In this document: one piece after another, positions 26,593-36,232 of the stretch
Layout: every line of letters begins with the position of its first letter
Numbering within the stretch: position 1 is the first letter of the stretch
NCBI GenBank assembly: GCA_023389155.1
Contig: JAEWEV010000011.1
Span: forward strand, 186,001 to 250,000
Direction: 5' to 3'
Origin: Pseudomonadota bacterium
GTDB taxonomy: Bacteria; Pseudomonadota; Gammaproteobacteria; Burkholderiales; Burkholderiaceae_B
Length of the DNA stretch: 64,000 nt
The notes under the pieces: generated by a model
What the model was told of the DNA's origin: nothing
Database searches by the model: none
Seen by the model: the letters and a program-made list of their open reading frames with translations, nothing else
Made by a program: the position numbers and the translations under genes

Positions 26593-26931
26593 ACGGACTG
26601 GCGAAAAAATTTCGTCCTGCCAGGCATGGTAACGCCGCATTGCGCTCGCCATTGCACCGCGAGGCCTGCCGGACTGATCGGACCATTGCTAGCAAACAAT
26701 CGGCAAACGCAGGAAGTTTGCTTGAATAAAAGAGAACTGAACGCGCTATTTGACGCCCAGTTCGAGTCGTTCCAGACACAGGAATATAAATTTTCCGGAA
26801 TGGGCCAGGCCAATAGCCATGAGAGCCCTGTCATAAGCCTATCATCCGTTCTGACGACACCCATTCTAACGAACAATAACTGCGCAATACCCGCCAGATA
26901 CTGCAGAAAGGGCATGCGGATTGTGACGCAC

Positions 26932-27690
26932 CTATTCCAGACAACGATAACTGTCGAGTCCGGCAATTTCAGCCTTGATGATGCCGATCACGGCTTTCTG
27001 TCGCGCCAGGGTAAAGCGGGCTTCGACGGACGACACGCTGATTGCGTAACGCGGACATCCGCGACTATCGGCCACGGCTACCCCCACACCCAGTACACCC
27101 TGCACTGCGGCATTGCCGACGACGGACCAGCCGCGTTCCCGGGTACCTTTAATCAGCAGCTTCAATTTATTCACGTTAATACCGCCAAATCGATGCAACT
27201 GCTGCGCGTTCACTGCCAGGATGCGCTCCTGCTCGGCTTCGGGTAAATGGGACAGCAGGGCCAGGCCTGCAGCGCCGACTCCCATCGGTTGCTTGTGATT
27301 GATCTGAATGGACAATACCTGCAACGGATAGGAACCGATTTCCCGATGAATACACAGGGAATCGGCATTATCCTGCCTTATCAGGAAAGAGGAATCACCT
27401 GTCTTTTCGCTGATTCTTCGCAGCACGTCCCTGAACACATCGAATTCATTACCGGGGGCCGGGAAATGCTGCAGCTTTTCCGGGTTATATACATAACGAC
27501 CGGATGTGGCGTCCTCAATCACGTAGTCGTGCTTGCGCAGAACACTAATGAAACGGTACACACTGGGTCGCGCGATTCCGGCCTTCACAGCGATTTCAGC
27601 AATTTTCAGCCCTGCCGTACCTGCTTGACTTACCACCTGCAGTATTGCCAGCCCACGCACCAGGGTTTTGGGCTCGTCTTTATCTGTCAT
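26932..27690 (-). CDS. IclR-family transcriptional regulator
   Basis: A 252-residue IclR protein starting MTDKDEPKTLVRGLAILQVV behind GGAGGAGG. The N-terminal winged helix spans about 12-75 (LKIAEIAVKAGIARPSVYRF) and the effector-binding GAF-like domain about 90-250 (GVGAAGLALLSHL, RERGWSVVGNAAVQGVLGVGVAV). It is divergent from the Bug-ligase-lyase-SDR cassette and very probably controls it. The palindrome at 27703-27719 sits 13 bases upstream of its start. Confidence 0.92.
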   Translation of the reverse strand: MTDKDEPKTLVRGLAILQVVSQAGTAGLKIAEIAVKAGIARPSVYRFISVLRKHDYVIEDATSGRYVYNPEKLQHFPAPGNEFDVFRDVLRRISEKTGDSSFLIRQDNADSLCIHREIGSYPLQVLSIQINHKQPMGVGAAGLALLSHLPEAEQERILAVNAQQLHRFGGINVNKLKLLIKGTRERGWSVVGNAAVQGVLGVGVAVADSRGCPRYAISVSSVEARFTLARQKAVIGIIKAEIAGLDSYRCLE

Positions 27691-27702
27691 CGCCTCCTCC
27701 TG

Positions 27703-27719
27703 TGTCCAAAATCTGGACA
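27703..27719. promoter_or_regulatory. Operator-like palindrome TGTCCA-N5-TGGACA
   Basis: Perfect 6-base arms around AAATC in the 150-base gap between the iclR-type gene and the Bug gene, close to the regulator start. Suits binding by the IclR protein and autorepression. Confidence 0.55.
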
Positions 27720-27727
27720 ACTACATT

Positions 27728-27755
27728 TTGCCACAGCTCCCAACCTGACTAGAAT
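27728..27755 (+). promoter_or_regulatory. Putative promoter of the Bug-ligase-lyase-SDR cassette
   Basis: TTGCCA (27728-27733) and TAGAAT (27750-27755) with 16 bases between them, about 85 bases before the Bug start and 8 bases beyond the palindrome. Confidence 0.45.
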
Positions 27756-27840
27756 TCATTCGCATAACAACAAAACATCACTACCGCAACATAACAAACG
27801 AAATACAACGAACGACATACATCACAAGACTGGAGACAAG

Positions 27841-28815
27841 ATGAAAACAGCATTTTTCAAAATAACCACACTTTCATTCGCACTACTCGCATGCAGTCCC
27901 GCCATGGCGCAAGATTACCCCAGCAGACCCGTTAACCTGGTGGTTGGCTATTCCGCCGGCGGCGCAACCGACATCCTGGCAAGACTGGTGGCAAAAGGGC
28001 TGTCCAGCGAACTCGGGCAGACTTTTGTTGTGGAAAACAAACCCGGTGCCAACAGCAATATTGGAGCAGAATACGTTGCCCGCGCAAAAAATGACGGCTA
28101 CACCCTGTATGTGGGCAGCATTGCAAATACGATTAACCGGTCACTTTATAAAAAACTCAATTACGACATTCTCGAGGATTTCCGTAGCGTAGGCTTTATC
28201 GCGTCCCTGGGAAATGTACTGGTGGTCAATCCGAAGAAAAATATTCATTCCGTTGATGAGTACATTGCCTATGCCAAGCAAAATCCAGGAAAGCTGACTT
28301 GCGCCTCCTCCGGCATCGGCTCTTCCATCCATATGTCGTGTGAATTATTCAAGATGCTCACCGGCACCAATATCCTGCATATTCCTTACAAAGGCAGTGG
28401 TCCGGCCGTCAACGATCTGCTCGGGGGCCAGGTGGATTCCATGTTCGATAACATCCCCTCTTCTGTCGGCAGGATCAAGGCAAATAGCCTGACGCCGCTG
28501 GCGGTGACCACCGAGGAACGCGATCCGGCACTGCCCGATGTCCCTACGTTCAAAGAACAGGGCATTGATCATTTCCTTGTCAGCTCCTGGTTTGCCATCA
28601 TGGCACCGAAGGGAACCGATGACGCCATCATCAGCAAACTGAACGCGGCATTGAACAAAGTCATCGACAGTCCCGAAGTCAAAGAGGCCTTTGCGAAAAA
28701 CGGCTATAACGCCAACCGCGAAAACAATACGCCCCAATATCTGGAAAAGTTTACGCAGGAGGAAGTTGCCAGGTGGGAAAAAGTCGTGCGCGAAGCGAAT
28801 CTGAGCGCGAATTGA
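27841..28815 (+). CDS. Bug-type tripartite tricarboxylate transporter receptor
   Basis: A 324-residue periplasmic solute receptor (TctC/Bug). The signal peptide is residues 1-22 (MKTAFFKITTLSFALLAC to AMA, cleavage before QDYPSRP). VNLVVGYSAGGATDILARL is the Bug signature that binds a ligand carboxylate, and PLAVTTEERDPALPDVPTFKEQG is the conserved second-domain segment. GGAGACAAG precedes the ATG. No TctA/TctB membrane genes are nearby, as for most Bug paralogues, so it must share a transporter or act as a sensor. The neighbouring CoA ligase and lyase suggest a carboxylic acid ligand. Confidence 0.93.
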   Translation: MKTAFFKITTLSFALLACSPAMAQDYPSRPVNLVVGYSAGGATDILARLVAKGLSSELGQTFVVENKPGANSNIGAEYVARAKNDGYTLYVGSIANTINRSLYKKLNYDILEDFRSVGFIASLGNVLVVNPKKNIHSVDEYIAYAKQNPGKLTCASSGIGSSIHMSCELFKMLTGTNILHIPYKGSGPAVNDLLGGQVDSMFDNIPSSVGRIKANSLTPLAVTTEERDPALPDVPTFKEQGIDHFLVSSWFAIMAPKGTDDAIISKLNAALNKVIDSPEVKEAFAKNGYNANRENNTPQYLEKFTQEEVARWEKVVREANLSAN

Positions 28816-28831
28816 ACAAGGTGGAATCAGG

Positions 28832-30346
28832 ATGTATCCGATAGATTTTTTTTACAGATCTGCAATACGCTACCCGGAAAATATCGCCATTGAATCCAGG
28901 GAAGTCACGATTACCTATGCCGCACTCGCTGAGCGGGTCAAGGCGCTTGCCTGCGCCATCCAGAAACTGGATGGCAACCCGGGATCAAGAATCGGTCTAT
29001 GCGCCGGCAATTCTGTGTCGTATGTGGTTGCCATGCTTGCCATTATGGCCGCAGGCAAGGTATGGGTTCCTCTGAATTACCGCAGTACCGCGACTGAAAT
29101 CAAAAGAATCACGGACGTCATCAATCCATCAATCATCTTCCAGGATCAACATGGCGCAGCAGTAACGCAGGGCCTGTCAGATATTCACATCATCAATCTG
29201 GATGAAACTGATGCGCTGATAGAGCAGCATCTGGGACAGGTTCCTGCCAGCTTCGCCTTCACCGGTGACGATATCCAGGCAATCAAATTCACCGGCGGCA
29301 CTACGGGCATGCCAAAAGGTGTCATGCAACCCTATCGCGCGTGGCTGGCGGTCATTATCAATCAGGTTCATGGCTGGCAGATTACCGAGTCAGACAAGTT
29401 CGTGATTTGTGCGCCGATCAGCCACGGCACTGGAACCTACGTGCTACCGCTGCTGGCTCAGGGTGCCCGTCTGGTGCTGGCTGCCTCTTCGCAGTCCGAA
29501 GACATTCTGCATGCGTTCAGGGAGCAGCACGGCACAATGACCTTCATGCCCCCAACCCTGATCTATAAACTGATCGCGGCAGCAGAGTCAGGAGAACAGG
29601 ACTTCCCCGCCTTACGTCTGCTTATCTACGGCGGCGCCGGCATGCCTGCAGAAAAAATTTCTGCAGCGCAATCCTTTCTGGGGAATGTGCTGGCAACCAC
29701 CTATGGCCAGACAGAAGCCCCGCAAATTGCCACGCTGATCGGTCCGCAGGAACTCGCACAGGCGCAATACCGCACTTCGGTCGGTCGAGCCAGCTGGCTG
29801 ACCGATATTGCAATTGTCGATAAAAACCAGAAGCCACTGGCAAACAATGAAACCGGAGAAATTCTGATCCGCGGCGACCTTGTGATGACAGGCTATTGGC
29901 AACTTCCCGAAAAAACGGCGGAAACCATCACAGACGGTTGGCTGCACACGGGCGATGTCGGCTATATGGACGACAGGGGCTTTCTGTATATCAAGGATCG
30001 AATTCGCGATGTCATTATCACCGGCGGCTTCAATGTGTATCCGATAGACGTGGAAAACGCACTGTCCCTGCATCCGGCGATCTATGAAGCTGCCGTGTTT
30101 GGCATGACAGATGAAAAATGGGGTGAGTCCGTCAACGCAGCCATACAGCTGCACGACTCTTGCTCGGCGACCGCCGACGAAATCAGGCTCTTCGTCCGGG
30201 AAAAACTGGGCCCGGTGCATGCCCCCAAAAACATCTATTTCTTTCCGAGCCTGCCGCGATCTCCGGTAGGCAAGGTACTAAAGAAAACCATTCAGGAGCA
30301 GGTCCTGTCGGGCAAGACCGACACGATGGCTGCATCACAACTGTAA
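28832..30346 (+). CDS. Acyl-CoA synthetase (AMP-forming)
   Basis: A 504-residue ANL-superfamily ligase that activates a carboxylate through an acyl-adenylate. Seen: AIKFTGGTTGMPKGVMQPYR (near 150-168, P-loop), TTYGQTEAPQ (near 290), GWLHTGDVGYMD (adenine/ribose Asp) and the hinge DRIRDVIITGGFNVYP. The final Lys lies in RSPVGKVLKKTI. It lies 16 bases after the Bug receptor and 14 before the lyase-like gene. The substrate is presumably the acid captured by the receptor; its identity is not readable. Confidence 0.93.
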   Translation: MYPIDFFYRSAIRYPENIAIESREVTITYAALAERVKALACAIQKLDGNPGSRIGLCAGNSVSYVVAMLAIMAAGKVWVPLNYRSTATEIKRITDVINPSIIFQDQHGAAVTQGLSDIHIINLDETDALIEQHLGQVPASFAFTGDDIQAIKFTGGTTGMPKGVMQPYRAWLAVIINQVHGWQITESDKFVICAPISHGTGTYVLPLLAQGARLVLAASSQSEDILHAFREQHGTMTFMPPTLIYKLIAAAESGEQDFPALRLLIYGGAGMPAEKISAAQSFLGNVLATTYGQTEAPQIATLIGPQELAQAQYRTSVGRASWLTDIAIVDKNQKPLANNETGEILIRGDLVMTGYWQLPEKTAETITDGWLHTGDVGYMDDRGFLYIKDRIRDVIITGGFNVYPIDVENALSLHPAIYEAAVFGMTDEKWGESVNAAIQLHDSCSATADEIRLFVREKLGPVHAPKNIYFFPSLPRSPVGKVLKKTIQEQVLSGKTDTMAASQL

Positions 30347-30360
30347 AAAAAGGACAGACA

Positions 30361-31131
30361 ATGACAAAACCGATAACGGAACTATGTGCCCACACGTTTA
30401 CCGGCATGAACTATCGCGACAAGGATCTGGTCAACGACCTGATTGGTGAAGTGACCTTCACGGATGTCATGTTCCTGCAAATCATGGGCAGAAAACCCCG
30501 GCCGGTGGACACCAGAATCGTGGACGCGGTGCTTGTGACACTGATGGAGCACGGACTCACCCCCAGTGCCATTGCAACCCGTCTGATTTATATGAGCGCG
30601 CCGGAGAATCTTCAGGGCGCCGTGGCCTCGGGCCTGCTGGCTGTGGGCAGCCAGTTCGTCGGCACCATGGAAAACTGCTCGGCGCTGCTGGATGAAATTA
30701 TTGCATCTGACAATCAGCAGGATGCAGCCACAGCCATCGCCACCCGATACAGAAAAGACAAATTGCATCTGCCCGGATTTGGTCATCACTTGCACAAACC
30801 TGATGATCCCAGATCCATCAAACTCCTGCAGCTGGCCGACAATGAATCCGAACTCGATCGTAAACATCTTGATGCACTCAGGCTGCTTAGCGCTGCCGTT
30901 GACGACGTATACGGCCGCCATATTACGATCAATGCCACCGGTGCCGTGGCAGCGCTGCTGGGCGCAATCGGCGTCCCATCCAGGCTGATGCGCGGGTTCG
31001 CCGTGATTTCAAGGGCTGCAGGTCTGGTCGCCCATATCGGCGAAGAACAGGCAATTCCATCCGGCCGTTTCATCTGGGACACGATCGATCAGGCCATTCC
31101 CTATCAGAAAAAGGATACCGACAATGCGTGA
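30361..31131 (+). CDS. Citryl-CoA lyase / citrate-synthase-like protein
   Basis: A 256-residue, short citrate-synthase-superfamily protein beginning MTKPITELCAHTF. The family's catalytic segments are recognisable as LPGFGHHLHKPDDPRSIKLL (near 140-160, the GFGHxxY/H-x2-DPR loop) and GFAVISRAAGLVAHIGEEQ (near 220-238, with the final Arg/His). It lacks the N-terminal third of true citrate synthases, as citryl-CoA lyases do. The expected reaction is retro-Claisen cleavage of a citryl-CoA-like ester to acetyl-CoA plus an oxo acid. The upstream ligase could make that ester. It overlaps the SDR gene by eight bases. Confidence 0.82.
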   Translation: MTKPITELCAHTFTGMNYRDKDLVNDLIGEVTFTDVMFLQIMGRKPRPVDTRIVDAVLVTLMEHGLTPSAIATRLIYMSAPENLQGAVASGLLAVGSQFVGTMENCSALLDEIIASDNQQDAATAIATRYRKDKLHLPGFGHHLHKPDDPRSIKLLQLADNESELDRKHLDALRLLSAAVDDVYGRHITINATGAVAALLGAIGVPSRLMRGFAVISRAAGLVAHIGEEQAIPSGRFIWDTIDQAIPYQKKDTDNA

Positions 31132-31918
31132 TGCCGAAAAGGTTATTCTGGTCGCCGGTGCCGGCAGCAGCGGACCGGGATGGAGTATCGGGAAGGCAAC
31201 GTCGGTTGTACTGGCAAGTACGGGCGCAAAAATCATTGCACTTGACTGCCGTGCCGATGCCGCCCGCGAGACGGCACACGAAATCGAAAGCCGGGGAGGA
31301 GCCTGTCTGCCGGTGCAGGGAGATATTACCGATCAGGATGAAATCACACGCGCGTTGAAAATCGCCACCGACAGTTTTGGACCAATCACAACCTTCATTG
31401 CCAATGCGGGCATCGGGAAAATGGGGGGCATCCCGGAAACCTCTGTTGCCGATTTGCAGGCCATACAGCGCACCAATGTTGACAGCCTGCTGTTGCTATC
31501 AAAAATGCTTATACCCGGCATGATTGCGCAAGGCGGAGGAGCGATTGTCTCCGTCGCCTCCATCGCCGGGATTCGCTATATAGGTTATCCTCACCTGGCC
31601 TATAGCGTCACGAAAGCTGCCCTGATCCAGATGACAAGAATGATTGCGCATGAATATGCCGATCAGAATATCCGCGCCAATACCGTTATTCCAGGCCTTA
31701 TCGATACACCGAGAATCCGCAAGAATGTGGGCGCGGCGTTTTCCTCATCCAATGACATGGATGAAATTCGACGAAAAAGAGATGCACAGGTCCCAATGAA
31801 AAGAATGGGAACGCCGTGGGAAGTCGCCCATGCTGTTGCCTTTCTGGCCTCAGAACACGCCTCTTATATTACCGGCACCGAGCTGATCGTGGACGGCGGC
31901 CTGACAGGCAAATGCTAG
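31124..31918 (+). CDS. SDR-family oxidoreductase
   Basis: A 264-residue short-chain dehydrogenase. The dinucleotide motif is VAGAGSSGPGWSIGKATS (9-26), longer than usual between glycines. NAGIGKMGG is at about 90, Ser in VASIAGIRYI near 144, and YSVTKAAL (Tyr-x3-Lys) near 158. TGTELIVDGGL ends the fold. It ends the IclR-controlled cassette and overlaps the lyase-like gene. A hydroxy/oxo conversion of the lyase product or of the precursor is the likely job. Confidence 0.9.
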   Translation: MRDAEKVILVAGAGSSGPGWSIGKATSVVLASTGAKIIALDCRADAARETAHEIESRGGACLPVQGDITDQDEITRALKIATDSFGPITTFIANAGIGKMGGIPETSVADLQAIQRTNVDSLLLLSKMLIPGMIAQGGGAIVSVASIAGIRYIGYPHLAYSVTKAALIQMTRMIAHEYADQNIRANTVIPGLIDTPRIRKNVGAAFSSSNDMDEIRRKRDAQVPMKRMGTPWEVAHAVAFLASEHASYITGTELIVDGGLTGKC

Positions 31919-32095
31919 CGGTCAGGCGGCCAACAGCTCACCAGCCAGATCCAGACATCGGCCTCTTTTTGCGGACGTATTAGACGTCATCGTTGACTTG
32001 CGTGTTGATCTTGCGAACACATTTTGGGAGTCATGTTGCATGCATTCCCTCATACACTTTGGCCTGATGTCGCCAGAATTCAGTCATGCTGCGGC

Positions 32096-33412
32096 TTAGT
32101 GCAGCTTACCACGCCGCAAATGGGCTCTGACCGCGTTCTGCAGAAAATCCTTCACCGCTGCCCAGCTATGTTCGTCCGATTGTGCGTTTGCCTCGGGCTG
32201 CCCGCCGCCGGTATTGATCTTACCGGAAACAGGATGGGCATAGACCAGCTGGGTGGTCGGCACATACGGAAAGACAATGCTATGCCCGCCGTCCTGGGTG
32301 TCCACCCATTGCACGACATGGCTGAAGCCCACCTCCTGTAAATGATCGTAGATCATTTTGCTGTACAGGCTCGAGGGCCAGGCACCGTCGTCAGTCGCAG
32401 ACAGCAGAATGATTGGTCCCTGAATATTTTCGACCTTGATGCGCGCACGGGCCACGGCGTCGCTGTCTTGCAGTGCAGTCATGATGGCACGCGCATGACG
32501 GTGAGGAGAAGGCCCCTCGTCAAAGGGCGCCCAGGTCGCCGTTTTGTTATCCTGCCATACATGGGTTAACGGTTTGCCATCCAGCAGCCAGGCCGGACCT
32601 TCACGGCCGACCTTGGGATCCGCGGCGTTCTGACCGCTATGCACCACCGCGCCCGGGACATAGGCAACGACGGCGCTCACATCCTGCGGAAAGATACTCG
32701 CCAGCAACAACACCAATTCGCCGCCACGTGACTGACCGCTAAGCGCAACAAATCCACCCAGCGGTTTCTGTGTTTTGCGCAGCCAGTCCATTCCCTTCTT
32801 GAAATACTCCAGCGGCGTATTGGAAATGTAATCGGATAAACCCGGCGCCTTGAAATAACCTAATGCAAATGCAATATACCCTCGTGAGGCATACAGCGCC
32901 CCGCGTGGCTCATTGATCCCGCCACCGGACCCGTTCAATATCATCACTGCCGGATGCGGCCCTGGCGTGGCAGGCAAAAACAGCGTGCCGACCAGACCGT
33001 CCTCGCGAACCTCGATGCGCTGGACATCCTCGGCCATCAGTCGCTGCGTCAGGATTGCCTGAGCGATCTTTTCGCCTGCCCTGGTCACTTCGACTTCGGT
33101 CAGCAACGGCTGCACCACGCTATCGTGAAATACTTCACGCCGATTGGGTTCCACGGGCTCCTGGGACCATAACAGCCCCATGGGCGAGACGCCCTCGTAG
33201 CTTCCCGATACCGGCGCCTGCGCAGTCAGATCTACCACACCTTCGTCACTGGCCTCGAACTCGGCCTGGCTGTGCCATACCGTAGCACCGGCCCTCTCGG
33301 TCCGGGTTGAGATGGTAATACGCTCGCCCGGCACCAGGCCCTGGACAAGAATCTGGCGCGCTTCATCAATCAATGCGTCCGCGGGTATCACCGACAGGGT
33401 TTCATTTGACAT
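32096..33412 (-). CDS. BAAT-like acyl-CoA thioester hydrolase/acyltransferase
   Basis: A 438-residue protein starting MSNETLSVIPADALIDEA (the inner Met is preferred over 33508; GGAAAAAG lies upstream). The N-terminal beta domain (about 10-135, LVPGERITISTRTERAGATVW) is the acyl-CoA thioesterase/BAAT N-domain. The C-terminal alpha/beta hydrolase has the nucleophile in SGQSRGGELVL (near 233), Asp in LSATDDGAWPSS and His in TQDGGHSIVF. It hydrolyses acyl-CoA or transfers the acyl group to an amine. It follows the ABC-importer receptor gene on the same strand after 163 bases. A Ser nucleophile favours hydrolysis over the Cys-dependent amino-acid transfer of mammalian BAAT. Confidence 0.85.
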   Translation of the reverse strand: MSNETLSVIPADALIDEARQILVQGLVPGERITISTRTERAGATVWHSQAEFEASDEGVVDLTAQAPVSGSYEGVSPMGLLWSQEPVEPNRREVFHDSVVQPLLTEVEVTRAGEKIAQAILTQRLMAEDVQRIEVREDGLVGTLFLPATPGPHPAVMILNGSGGGINEPRGALYASRGYIAFALGYFKAPGLSDYISNTPLEYFKKGMDWLRKTQKPLGGFVALSGQSRGGELVLLLASIFPQDVSAVVAYVPGAVVHSGQNAADPKVGREGPAWLLDGKPLTHVWQDNKTATWAPFDEGPSPHRHARAIMTALQDSDAVARARIKVENIQGPIILLSATDDGAWPSSLYSKMIYDHLQEVGFSHVVQWVDTQDGGHSIVFPYVPTTQLVYAHPVSGKINTGGGQPEANAQSDEHSWAAVKDFLQNAVRAHLRRGKLH

Positions 33413-33575
33413 ACTTTTTCCATAAAACAGCAACGCCCTGCCGGATGACTCTGCGCATGACAGACGCGATAGGCACAGACAGATCCAGCTACTGACAGGT
33501 GCAATCACGACAATATGTCGATGTGAGTGGCGTCCGTGCGCAGGGCGTTAACCTTACACTAAACCATCAGGCTAT

Positions 33576-35138
33576 TTATTCCTTGGTCACCATGACCGGC
33601 ACAGTACGATCGGAACTCAATGGCTTGACAACAAGACCCTTGCGGGCAGCCCAGATGTTTTTGTAATGGAACAACGGGATAATGCCGACCTCATCAGAGA
33701 CCAGTGTAGCTGCTTCCTGCATGATTTTTTCACGTTTGGCATCATCGAATTCTTCCGTCGCCTGCTTCAGATAGTCGTCCAGCTTCTCGCTGCTGTAGTG
33801 ACCCCAGTTGGAAGCACCCAGGCCTTTCTCCGGATTGACGGTCGCCAGAATATTGACCATGGCGTAGCTGCCTTCGCCCGTACCATTACCCCAAGCAATA
33901 ACAGACATGGCATATTCATTTTTCTTGGCAGCACTGGAATACACGGCCCACGGCACGACACTTACCTGGGTTTTCACACCGATGCGACTCCAGAACTGGG
34001 CGACTGCCTGGACGGTTTCCGGTGCTAAAGGATAACGGTCTGTGGGCACATGCACAGTCAGATTGAAGCCATCGGGATACCCGGCTTCCTTGAGCAGATC
34101 CTTGGCTTTCTGAGCGTCGAAGGCAATCGGCTTGATATCCGGATTGTAGCCAATGGAATCCTTGGGCATCCATTGATCTGCCACGGTCACACTTCCCTGC
34201 AGAATGCGATCCGCGATAGCGTCGCGATTAATGGCAAGTGACAGCGCCTGACGGACACGCACGTCCAACAGCGGATTCTTGTCCAGTGGCTTGCCACTAT
34301 TGTCGGTTATGAATTTATTGGGTTGCGGATTGAAGCTGGGTTGCAGCAGCATGACGCGCAGGCCGTTATAGGCAAACACATTGACCTTTGGATCGCTCTC
34401 CAGTTTCTTCAGATCGGCGACCGACACTTTATCAATCACGTCGACATCGCCTGAAAGCAGTGCGGTGGAACGGGTCGCAGCATTGGCCACATAGCGGTAG
34501 GACACCTTATCCCACAGCGGTTTCTCACCCCAGTAATTCGGATTGGCTTCTACCTGGAAACCAGCGCCGGGCGTGTATGAGACCAGCTTGTATGGCCCGG
34601 TGCCAATCAGCGCTTTGCCGGAATTGAAATCGTCGCTTGTTGCATTCTCCGTACTTTTCTTCTGTACCAGATGTACCGATGCCAGATTCAATGGCAGACC
34701 AGGATTGGGGATGGTGGTTTCAAACAGCAGTGTGCCGGGTTCCTTTTCGGTCACGCTTTTGATGGTACGGACATAGCCGGTAAAAGGCGCGACCGAGCCG
34801 GGCACCTTGCGAATGCGCTCGATGGAATAAATAACATCTTCTGCCGTGAAGGGCGAACCGTCACTCCATTTGACATCCGGACGCAGCTTGAATTCCCAGG
34901 TTGTGGGGCTGGTATTTTTCCATTCTGTCGCCAGGCCTGGCAGCAGTTTGTTATGGTAGTTGTTGACCAGCATGTCAAAGAAAAACAGGCCGGCAGAACG
35001 ATCGCCCGCAAAGTTATTCAGTTGAGGATCCAGCGAAGAAAGATTATCGGCAAAAGCGATTTTCAATTCCTCGGCGTGAGCCATATTACCTGCGGCCAAC
35101 AGGCCTGCTGCCAGGGCAGCCAGTACGCGCTTTTTCAT
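33576..35138 (-). CDS. ABC importer substrate-binding protein (peptide/nickel family)
   Basis: A 520-residue SBP family 5 receptor. Signal peptide residues 1-22 (MKKRVLAALAAGLLAAGNMAHA, then EELKIAF). The domain I signature is WEFKLRPDVKWSDGSPFTAEDV near 79-100, and VRQALSLAINRDAIADRIL near 290 is typical of oligopeptide-type receptors. It is encoded after its own transporter genes (80 bases after the second ATPase gene). Family members bind peptides, opines, glutathione or other compounds; the ligand is unknown. Confidence 0.92.
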   Translation of the reverse strand: MKKRVLAALAAGLLAAGNMAHAEELKIAFADNLSSLDPQLNNFAGDRSAGLFFFDMLVNNYHNKLLPGLATEWKNTSPTTWEFKLRPDVKWSDGSPFTAEDVIYSIERIRKVPGSVAPFTGYVRTIKSVTEKEPGTLLFETTIPNPGLPLNLASVHLVQKKSTENATSDDFNSGKALIGTGPYKLVSYTPGAGFQVEANPNYWGEKPLWDKVSYRYVANAATRSTALLSGDVDVIDKVSVADLKKLESDPKVNVFAYNGLRVMLLQPSFNPQPNKFITDNSGKPLDKNPLLDVRVRQALSLAINRDAIADRILQGSVTVADQWMPKDSIGYNPDIKPIAFDAQKAKDLLKEAGYPDGFNLTVHVPTDRYPLAPETVQAVAQFWSRIGVKTQVSVVPWAVYSSAAKKNEYAMSVIAWGNGTGEGSYAMVNILATVNPEKGLGASNWGHYSSEKLDDYLKQATEEFDDAKREKIMQEAATLVSDEVGIIPLFHYKNIWAARKGLVVKPLSSDRTVPVMVTKE

Positions 35139-35218
35139 TTGTGTTCCTTTATAGGTTCGGCTACTGCATCAATATAAACTACCTGATCACTCCCGGCAAA
35201 CGCTGCCTTACGGCATGA

Positions 35219-36232
35219 TCAGGCCTGGTCATTCAGATGACAGGCACTCAGGTGCCCGCCAGCCACCGCTTTAAGTTGCGGCACTTCGGTACTGCATCGT
35301 GGCATTGCATGCGGACAGCGGGGATGAAAATGACAGCCCGATGGAGGGTTCAGCGGACTGGGTATTTCACCCTTGATAATCGAAAACACCTTCTTGCGAT
35401 CCTGCATTTTGGGTATTTCCGCCAGCAATGCCTGCGTATAGGGGTGATTGGGCTTGCGGAAAATTTCTGCGACCGGTGCCTGCTCGACAATGCGCCCCAG
35501 ATACATGATCACCACACGATCCGACAGATGTTCCACAACGCCCAGATCATGACTGATAAACAGATATGTCAATCCCAGCTCTGCGCGCAACTGCATGAAC
35601 AGATTCAGTATCTGCGCCTGAATTGAGACGTCCAGCGCGGCGACGGCTTCATCACACACCAGCATATCCGGCGCCACGGCCAGTGCCCGCGCAATGCCGA
35701 TGCGCTGTCGCTGTCCGCCACTGAACTGGTGCGGAAAGCGGTTGCGAAGACTGGCCGACAGGCCGGCACGTTCCAATTGTTCAGACACGTACTGATCCAG
35801 CTCGCGCGCAGACACCATATCGTGCAGCCGGGGCGACTCGCCCACGATATCCCGAACGCGCATGCGCGGATTCAGACTGGCATACGGATCCTGGAAAATC
35901 ATCTGGATTTTCAGGCGGGCGGCTTCGGCTTCATGGCGCGGCAGCGTTCTCAGATCCTGTCCATTAACCAGAACCTGGCCTGAAGTCGGCTCCATGATGC
36001 CAGCCACCATGCGGCCCAGCGTCGATTTTCCGCAACCGGATTCACCCACCAGACCTACCACTTCCCCTTTTGCAATGTCCAGACTTACATCATCCACGGC
36101 CCGGGTCAGCACAGGAGGTTGCAGCAATTTGACTTTCTGCAGCCACGGGTCAAGCAGGCCATCGCGGGTCTGACCAAATGTCTTGGACACGTGACTGATG
36201 CGTACCAGCGGCGTTTCAATTACATCTGTCAT
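35219..36232 (-). CDS. ABC importer ATP-binding protein, OppF/DppF-type
   Basis: A 337-residue ATPase starting MTDVIETPLVRISHVS, four bases of overlap (ATGA) with the preceding ATPase gene fixing the start. Walker A is GLVGESGCGKSTLGRM, the signature is FSGGQRQRIGIARAL, and Walker B is LVCDEAVAALDVSIQAQIL, where Ala replaces the usual Pro-Thr/Ser residues after Glu. The C-terminal oligopeptide-transport region has the Cys-rich GCHFHPRCPHAMPRC, an iron-sulfur-type motif of this family. Partner of the following ATPase in a heterodimer. Confidence 0.93.
   Translation of the reverse strand: MTDVIETPLVRISHVSKTFGQTRDGLLDPWLQKVKLLQPPVLTRAVDDVSLDIAKGEVVGLVGESGCGKSTLGRMVAGIMEPTSGQVLVNGQDLRTLPRHEAEAARLKIQMIFQDPYASLNPRMRVRDIVGESPRLHDMVSARELDQYVSEQLERAGLSASLRNRFPHQFSGGQRQRIGIARALAVAPDMLVCDEAVAALDVSIQAQILNLFMQLRAELGLTYLFISHDLGVVEHLSDRVVIMYLGRIVEQAPVAEIFRKPNHPYTQALLAEIPKMQDRKKVFSIIKGEIPSPLNPPSGCHFHPRCPHAMPRCSTEVPQLKAVAGGHLSACHLNDQA

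Noticed and set aside
26580..26966. 128-residue minus-strand frame upstream of the CMD gene
   Set aside because: Runs through the operator region and the 3' end of the iclR-type gene, no ribosome site or domain.
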